DNA of 64,000 nucleotides from Bugula neritina (lineage: Eukaryota > Bryozoa > Gymnolaemata > Cheilostomatida > Bugulidae): NCBI GenBank assembly GCA_964035545.1, contig OZ037772.1, positions 1,205,001 through 1,269,000 of the forward strand. The letters are read 5' to 3'. Positions 56,530-64,000 of this stretch are shown here, piece by piece; the first letter of the stretch is position 1; each line of letters starts with the position of its first letter. A program made the translations under genes and the position numbers. The notes under the pieces were generated by a model. That model made no database searches. It was not told the origin of the DNA and saw only the letters and a program-made list of their open reading frames with translations.

Positions 56530-57780
56530 CAAGTAATTAAGTAGAAATATCGGTGTAGCTATCTAAGAGTGTAAAGCTATACGATTATTGCAGTTATAGG
56601 GAGACTTGAACTGCTTGAACTGACTCGTATATAAAAATGGCTATAATTGGCTTTAAATTGGTTTACAAATACTAAACTAAAATTAATAATTTTAGGTTGT
56701 ACTGCACATTCAGTTTACTACTTTATTTATGCTTCATTTTGACCATGGCGCTGAAGCTGCAGCAAGGTATATACTATTTTTTGATCAAATGTAAATAGAT
56801 AATCTTTCAAAATTTGTCTAGCTATAGCACCAGAAATGTAATCAATAATGAATATTAACATTTCCTAGTGAAAAAATATCTTCAAAGTGTTTCTTTAGCC
56901 TTAAATGTAAACTAAAATTAATTAATTATCAGTGGTTTTACGTGAATGCTTATATTGAATAATTTTTCTTTCATAGATTGATTCCCTTTAATCTTAAGAA
57001 GATGAGGACAGCTGAACCAATGACTTTTTTAAATCATTTTATTATTAAATTAGAAGAGTTGAAGGCTTCTAATGAAGAGCTAAATTTGATATTTACTTAT
57101 ATTTTGTACATATGACAGTGTTGATTTTATTATAAATTATATCTCATGAGCGTTTGCAAAAAAAGATACTTTTGCACTGTTTCTGTTCTGTTGTTTTTCA
57201 TTTTTCTTAACAAAATAAAATAGCCATTACAGAGATCGGTGTAGGATCGCAAACCTTTCACCAACAATGTATGAAAACCATTTATGCAATGTTATGTAAC
57301 ACAACGTTTATGGGCATAGGTGAAAGTTTTTGCAATAAACGTTTGTTTTAAACGTTGTATATAGTACAAAAATGTGTCGTCATTTAAACATTTATTAAAC
57401 ATTTTGCCTAACGTTTATACAACGTCATATCAATGTAAATTGTTAGTGGGGTGATGGCTAAAGAACTATGGGGATATTTTGATGGCTCTATAACTGAACC
57501 TGAAAAATCAGCTAGTGCTATACTAGACTGACTATACAAAGATATCAAGCAAGGCTATGTCAATTATTGTACTCCCGATAATTTGCTATACCTCATAACC
57601 AGCTGCACAGAACCAAAGCAAGCAAGGGGCACTTTACAAAAACCCAGAATCAGAAAGCAAGTCAGGAAACTGACAGTGCCTTCCTCCTATCAAAAAGGGA
57701 GACAACCAACTACTAACCAAAAAAATACTCAAACGGACACTTGATCTAAATTTGTCAAAATAAAAAATAGTTGTTGTAAA
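56530..57780. other. AT-rich intergenic sequence
   Basis: 57265-57425 contains several AACGTT-type words (ACAACGTTTAT, AAACGTTTG, AAACGTTGT) in both orientations, possibly an old MITE. No clear ends or target duplication. No gene otherwise. Confidence 0.5.
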
Positions 57781-58180
57781 CATGACAACTGCACAAGATG
57801 GTGCAGAGTTGTCCACCCAATGGTCCTACTCAAGGAAGAGTTCAACTATTATCTAATAGCCTCAGAAAAATCTGATAAAGAGGATAAAATAAAAATGGCC
57901 ATTCTAATGCGGACCATTAGACCGAGAGGTGTGGACATATTCAAAAGTTTCAAGTTTGGGGAAGGAGAATATAAAGATGTTTACAAGGATGTCCTATATA
58001 GGAAATTTTTGTAAAATGACCTCCAACAAAATAATCAAAAGACATCAACTGCTATCGACAAAACAGGAATGCTTATCAATAGATGAGTATGTCACCAACT
58101 TACATAGGATCGCCAGAAAATGTGACCTTGGTGACATGTATGCAGGGTATAATTTCACAGTATCTCGTCCTCAGACATAA
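57781..58180 (+). pseudogene. gag: Gag remnant of another LTR retrotransposon
   Basis: Three frames in succession: a start (MTTAQDGAELSTQW), then LKEEFNYYLIASEKSDKEDK with KMAILMRTIRPRGVDIFKSF, then TKQECLSIDEYVTNLHRIAR with KCDLGDMY. This pattern (W..F...F..YL.AS....D..K......, then ..SIDEYVT.L..LA..C..G) is characteristic of Gag proteins of K02A2.6-type Gypsy elements. Frameshifts lie near 57818 and 57985. No pol is adjacent. Confidence 0.6.
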
Positions 58181-58654
58181 CACTTATGTGCCAATACGAG
58201 ATACATTACATCATAATTAAATGTTGTCTATCGGCAAAAATTTTGCAGTAGCCAATCATAGTACTATATCAGGGCAGTCTGAGTGTAGTATCTCGTTTAT
58301 CAGCATAATTATAATAGCCCGTAGTTGAAGATGGAGTTGGAAGCTTTTCAAATACCTCCCGCATATAATAGCATTTATGCTAGGCCTTAAAACTAAATAA
58401 ACATTATGGTAGACCAATAATCATGAAAGCTCTACTCATTTGTAACTGGAGGATTTGCAGCACCACAATACTAAATTTCTTGCATTGGAGGTGCTTAGGT
58501 TGTGTTGTCATAGTTATATGTACTTATTGGGGCTTGGTATAAAATTAAACCTGACAATTATAACGATTAAAGTATTATTGCTGTGGTTTCAACTGACCAA
58601 CTTTGGAGTTATTATCTCAATTCTTTGTCGGGAATGGTTAGATAATTTCATGCA

Positions 58655-58715
58655 ATAATGAGTTTTGGCTTTATATCATTATAAATAATGAGTTTTGGCT
58701 TTATATCATTATAAA
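58655..58715 (+). repeat. 30-bp tandem duplication
   Basis: AATAATGAGTTTTGGCTTTA plus TATCATTATA occurs twice in a row without change. Confidence 0.9.
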
Positions 58716-61700
58716 TATCTACATTGATGGCAGCACTGAGCTAGAATTCTAATATCTTTTCAAGCTCATTGGTTGGCAGCTTATCGGCTAAATTTTATGC
58801 AGATATTGAATAATGTGGTTTGATAGTTATGCTATATTGTTAGGTTCACAAGCATCTTTAAAAAGTTATAATTATTGCGTTGACCATAGGTCAAAAAATT
58901 ACCTAAAGAGAGGGCAGACAACTCCAAAAGATTGTTTTCGCAGAAGCAAGTAAAATTCAGCTAAACTGAATACTCCAACTGATCAACATTTTCATCTATT
59001 GAAATTGAAGAAAAGTTAAATATTATTATACTATTCTAATCATGAATAGGCACAAGCTAAAAAAATATTTATTTCAAAAAATATAAAAAGTAAAGTAACA
59101 CAACAATGTTTGCAAACGCAGACCTAAAAATGTGAATATTCTAGCTTGAAATTAAGTCTGAAATTCAGACTTTTCTAGGTTGAATTGACTTTAATTGACT
59201 CACCAGAAAAAAACAATTAATAAAATTATAAAGACAAGCATATAATGAAAAATGTAGTTCATTAGCAAAACTGGAGGAAAGCACTTTTTTTCTAGAAATT
59301 GTTCGATTACATAATACATTTTCGTGCAAATGATATTTTTTAATGAAATGAAACTGTTGTATTGTTTGGCTAGATGAAGTTTCAAAAGTATTTTTAATAT
59401 TTTCTCAAATAAAGTAGACATGCACTCCATTTTCACATTTTTTGGCAAAACATATGATTGGGATTCAGTAGTCAATCAGTTAAGCTTGACACAAGGAGTT
59501 GTCACATCCATCCCAAAGAACAAGACCATCTACAATAACAAACATGGAAAGTACCTAAAATTACATTTAAGTTTACAACAGTCCTTAAAATAAATGTTGC
59601 CTTCTACCAATGTTAAATAAGAACATGATGTAATGCTATGTTTACTTAGACTAAATCTTGCTGACTTACAATGAAATTCATTCATTTCAATTTGAAAATT
59701 CCTGTCAATAACTTGACTCTATGCTAACAACTGATTGTAATACCAAAATCACACTGCTACTTTTAGTTTAGGGAATTCGTTTCATTATTAGTTCAATATT
59801 CAGCAGAGGTTTTTCTTTAATGAACAAACAATAGGCATACATGCAGATGAAAGATTAGGTCTAGTGAATACTAACTTTGTGCCTAACAAAAGAAAATGAA
59901 AGACTGCATGAAAAATTAACAACTCTAAAAACTTGCAATTTGAATGAGGCTCAGGCTTTTAGGTGAGCAAGAGTAACCAGAAGAGCTACTTTAATGGAAG
60001 AAATTACTGACTGATTGTGTAGTTGCAGGCTGCATGATGTGTTTTGATTGTCACAACCACTTTTGAAAAGGGAAAATCCATTAAATTAAGACTACTGGCA
60101 AACAACAGAACGATAAGGAAAAAATACCAAGTAGAAATTCACTTCTCAAAGCAAACTGTAGTTATTACATTATAGATGCTTAGAAGAAGCAGGCAATAGT
60201 GAATGCTATATAGTGTAGATCAGGATTCTATACAATGACAAGTAAACTGAAATTCCAGTGCACTTTGAAACTACTTGTAAGAATGGGCTTAGTGCTTTAT
60301 AGTGCTTTGAAATTTTTTCAAGTCTAATTGGCACCATGCTATTAGAATTCGCAGAGAGATGACCCTTTAAACTTTCATTTTAAACTTTAATACCTTCACG
60401 ATTTTCAGTAAGAAATTCAATTTATCTAGGTCTGAAATTTCACCGAGTTGCATTGTAAAAGCCGCTGGTCAAAATGTTTAGTTTGTGATAACTTAATCAG
60501 CTGATTTTAGAATAACAATCATTGGGAATGACATCTTCATGTAGATATAGATATTTATGCTTATAATTATATCGACTGCCTTCATCAATCATCGATACTA
60601 TGCTGCCAAATCAACTAATTAATTACAGTTGGAAACTTCAATGGGCATTGAATAGCAATTTGGCAAGTTATACTTTTAATATTACAAAAAGAACTTATGC
60701 ATCAATATGATTTAAAACATAGGTGGGTACTCGGCAAGTGATTTTAACTGAAACTGGAACTTTTTTCATGCAGGAAAAGCATCAACGCAACTCAACAGAA
60801 ACTTAAAAATGTCCGGCACACTTTATGCTTTGGCAACATGCACACAATAACTTCGTTTATGGTACAAACCTTTTTGTTGATTGTTTTCCAACATTTTCAC
60901 TAGAGCAAAGCCGAAAGAAATTTGGAAACTGCATAATGATGCCAGCCACCGTGGCATCATCTTCTCTGGAAAAGTATTGACAAATCATCACCCAAAAACT
61001 TCAGCAAAGCCTCCATCAATAGTATGTAATACTTTAGCTGAAACTAAAAAGAAAGAGACAATATTTTCGTGTAATTTAACCCATTAATAAACGCATCAAT
61101 AGTTAGTGTGGCCACGGTTTAAACCTCATTAATTTCATGCTATTTAAGGCTTTCACAACTTAAAAGATGTAATTCATCTGCAAGAGAAATGTTAGGTATA
61201 TGAAATGAGTAGAAGTGCAAAAGCAAGCAGGTATTAAGGAAGGACGAGTTAGTAGGTGTACTTTGACTTGCGATAGATCAATGTGATACCAGATGTGAAT
61301 TTTGAGGTGTGTTTACTCCAATCTCACTGAAAAGGTATAAATAGCTAAATTTACGAGACACACAATATTTTATGAAATACTGCACATTCATTAAAACTTT
61401 ATAAAACTCTAGTGTGAAGGGTGACTCACACTTTTAAACCGTAGATGAGCTAAGTTGTAAAAGTTTGATGAGAACCTTTTACTCTATAAATTTATGCAAT
61501 ATAAAATACTCTCCACATATTCAACAGCTACGAAGTTTTGTTGAAGATAAACTTCCTCAACAAATATACAGAAAAAAGCTATTTGAAAGCTAAATTTCAT
61601 TAGCATATTATAAGATTATTTGTGTTTCATCTTTATAAACAGTGATTTAGTCATTTAACGGATAACTAATGATTTCACTTTGTTTTTCATTCAATAAAAA

Positions 61701-62090
61701 CTAAGTGTAGTTGGTATTAAAAACAGCTTTCATTTCTCACTTTTTTTCTCACCCTAATCTGTGTAGGCAAACAATTGGTTTGTTTCAAACACCACAACAG
61801 TAAAGCGTGACAGCATAGCCAGTGGAGAAAACAATCATCTATACTGCTGGATTAGTGGCAACTTGTGAGTGTGTCAGAGTAGTGTCTTGTTGTGTGACTC
61901 TACAAATAAATTATGAATTTGAATATACTACAAAGTTGCAAACATTGTTTTAACAAAACACAGCATTTATTTGATATTATATGTAAAGCTCAAGTTGATA
62001 TAATATATATTAAATAAATTTTAGCTTTTCTTTTGGATACTCTAAAACAAAATAAAAAAATAAACCAAAATTGGGTAAAGCCATGCGAAC
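58716..62090. other. AT-rich intergenic sequence, no gene seen
   Basis: Only short frames without recognised motifs on either strand. No terminal repeats noticed. Confidence 0.6.
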
Positions 62091-62376
62091 TAGAGAGAGA
62101 AAGAGAGTGGGAGAGGGGGGGTGGGAGAGAAAGGTTAGGAGAGAGGATGGAAGAGAGATGGGGTAGAAGAGAGAAAGGGAGAGAGTCAGAGAGATAGTGG
62201 AAAAGGGAAGAGAGAAAGGTTAGGAGAGAGAGAAGGTGGGAGAGACGGAGAGTGGGAGAGAGACGGAGAAGGTGGGAGAGACAGAGGGTGGGAGAGAGGG
62301 AGGGTGGGAGAGAGGGAGAGAAAGAGAGAGAGGTTGAGTGGAAGGTGTGGGAAAAAGAGACAGAGAGAGGAGTGAA
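62091..62376 (+). repeat. Polypurine (GA-rich) tract
   Basis: Almost pure A/G over about 285 bp, with AGAGAGGGAGGGTGGGAGAG-type units. The reverse strand gives a Leu/Ser/Pro frame that is an artefact. It could form triplex (H-DNA) structures. Confidence 0.95.
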
Positions 62377-63820
62377 AGAGCTTCCAAACTAACACCATTG
62401 ACTTAAAAAATGTTGATAAAAACTGCAGCAAGTCTTTAAAAACGATGCTAGCAAGTTCAAAGCTCACTATAACTTTCAAAATCAATAACATGTCAAGTTC
62501 AAAAAACTTATCTGCGAGCAAAAAATAGTTACAGAGACAACCAGGTATTGGGCAAGAGCCAGCTAATAGGAGTACCTTTTTAGGTAAACTGCATGCAGGC
62601 ACAGTGAGATAGCATCGGTGAGTTGTGTCTTCATTTTAATTTCCTAAAAATGAACATAAACAAATGCTAGTAATGAAAGTTTTCAGGGTTATTAAGGGTG
62701 CAATTTTATCACTAAACATCATAGCAATAGCAAAAATTGCTCAGTACAAATTTAAGAAAAATTTCTTTCATCCATTACATAATACCCGAAATCAAATCCA
62801 TTTATTCAATTCATCAAGCTGAAAAACCAAGAATAATCAGAAAGACAGTAAAATCACTTTCTAGTAAAAAACAGCTTTAGATCATAATTGTTGGGTTCAG
62901 CTCTTAAGCTAAGACACCGATGCACTGAAATACGAAAAAGATCAGCATACTTTTGACTGTCACAAAATTTAATTTACATTTTAAGGTCACCCGCCACCCG
63001 CGCAGGACCACGTTGGTGAAAGGTGACCAGATATTTTAAGGTCAATCAAAATCAAGCAAAGTTCATCGTCATATTGCTTACTGCTTAATGGTGCAGCTTA
63101 TTTTTGCTTACCAAGTTTCTTTCTGCAGAATAATTGTAGCTAGCTTCTCGATTTGCCATCTTTATTCCAGTCCAGGTTCAAATGACATCTTGATCGTTGC
63201 AAATATCCATGCAAGCTAAAAAATATTTATCAATCAGTACAACAACAGAAATACTTACAATGATCCAAATATTACTATTACATTACTATAACATTACACA
63301 GTAACACTATGTTTATAATTGTAATACGGAAGCATGACTTTGTGGTAGTTTGATATGCTATAGCAAAAGGTAGAAAAATCAACTGAAAAACCGACAGAAA
63401 TAATCAAGTACAATTAACTAAAGTAAATAAACTTACTGAATAGTAAATATTTTACTATACTTAGTGAATTGATTTACTTCCACTAGGTTTACTTTCATGA
63501 TTAAATGCTTCTGTCTATTTTCCAGTTTATAGGAATATATTAAAAGTGAAACCAATTATAATTACTATTACCTTATCTAGTTTTGACTATATGTTTTTCA
63601 CAAATATAAACATAGTTATATGCGTATTCCTATTGTGACTGCAGATACCATTGCGGTAACTGAAATCAAACTTCATTCTACTTCAAGTTTCAAACATTGT
63701 CCTAGTTCAAAGACTAACAAGTGAATAATTAATAACTGTGAAAGCTCCAATAAGTTACTTCATTATTAAATAAGATACAACTGATTCTACTGTATATGAT
63801 ACTATGGTATCTGTATTAAA
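62377..63820. other. AT-rich intergenic sequence, no gene seen
   Basis: No recognisable coding, repeat ends or RNA genes. Confidence 0.6.
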
Positions 63821-64000
63821 TTAAAACATGATTATGAAAATCAAAAGTTGTATTTTGGGCACTTATATTATAGTAATTAAATTAACAGCTTAAAATAGGC
63901 ACATTAAACCATGATTGGAATTTTTATCCATTTATCTTTATAATTATATTTATTCTTTATTCTGAAAGTTGACCCAACACTGGTAACAAAACTAAAAGTA
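63821..64000 (+). repeat. Inverted copy of 45726-45905, continuing past the window
   Basis: Reverse complement of 45726-45905 with very few differences. It stops matching exactly where the fold-back copy begins at 45908. Confidence 0.9.

Noticed and set aside
62186-62602. 138-codon Leu/Ser/Pro-rich reverse-strand frame
   Set aside because: Its repetitive half is the polypurine tract; the rest has no motif.

Overview
This window looks like repeat-dominated nuclear DNA from an invertebrate animal. There are no bacterial-type gene clusters. Most of the sequence is AT-rich, with GT...AG exon-like blocks. The mobile elements are of metazoan types: Ty3/Gypsy LTR retrotransposons with a tRNA-Leu-type primer site, a LINE with a restriction-like endonuclease, a DDE_Tnp_4-type transposase, MITEs and tRNA-headed SINE-like pieces. 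I cannot name the phylum from sequence alone.

Layout. Positions 1-4467 are the 3' part of Gypsy family A copy 1 (+ strand), cut by the window edge. From 4468 to 43752 there is one very large imperfect palindrome. Arm 1 is 4468-19827, arm 2 is 21843-43752, and the spacer of about 2 kb (19828-21842) holds a broken transposase. Comparing the arms exposes insertions and deletions by their empty sites. Arm 1 only: a TIR element at 7113-9669 and a fold-back element with 600-bp TIRs at 16843-18745. Arm 2 only: a TIR element at 26740-30503, and a solo LTR (35375-43222) that was itself split by a complete, very young Gypsy A copy 2 (35697-43187, - strand). Arm 1 lost the 3' third of a LINE. Arm 2 lost about 2.1 kb next to a 195-bp MITE. 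From 43753 to 45905 the sequence is AT-rich. A third partial copy of the arm sequence (45908-49011) is fused inside the integrase gene of a 5'-truncated Gypsy family B element (49012-52460). A broken multi-domain gene with a detached, inverted CXC cysteine-rich end follows (52507-54643), then mostly empty AT-rich DNA with simple repeats. The last 180 bp (63821-64000) are the reverse complement of 45726-45905, so the inverted-repeat pattern continues beyond the window.

The most interesting system is the Gypsy pair. Both families carry an extra ORF after integrase that encodes two N-terminal zinc fingers and a C-terminal coiled coil. In family A this ORF has no usable ATG before its fingers and begins at a splice acceptor with a TACTAAC branch site. 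A strong donor in gag codon 15 has exactly the matching phase, so a retrovirus-like spliced subgenomic mRNA is predicted. Gag and Pol are separated by a -1 frameshift with a recognisable GTTAAAC slip site and a GC-rich stem. Both families also place a hairpin directly upstream of the polypurine tract.

Limits: all identities are from reading, not alignment. TE family names are by motif. Exon-like blocks in the arms are tentative.
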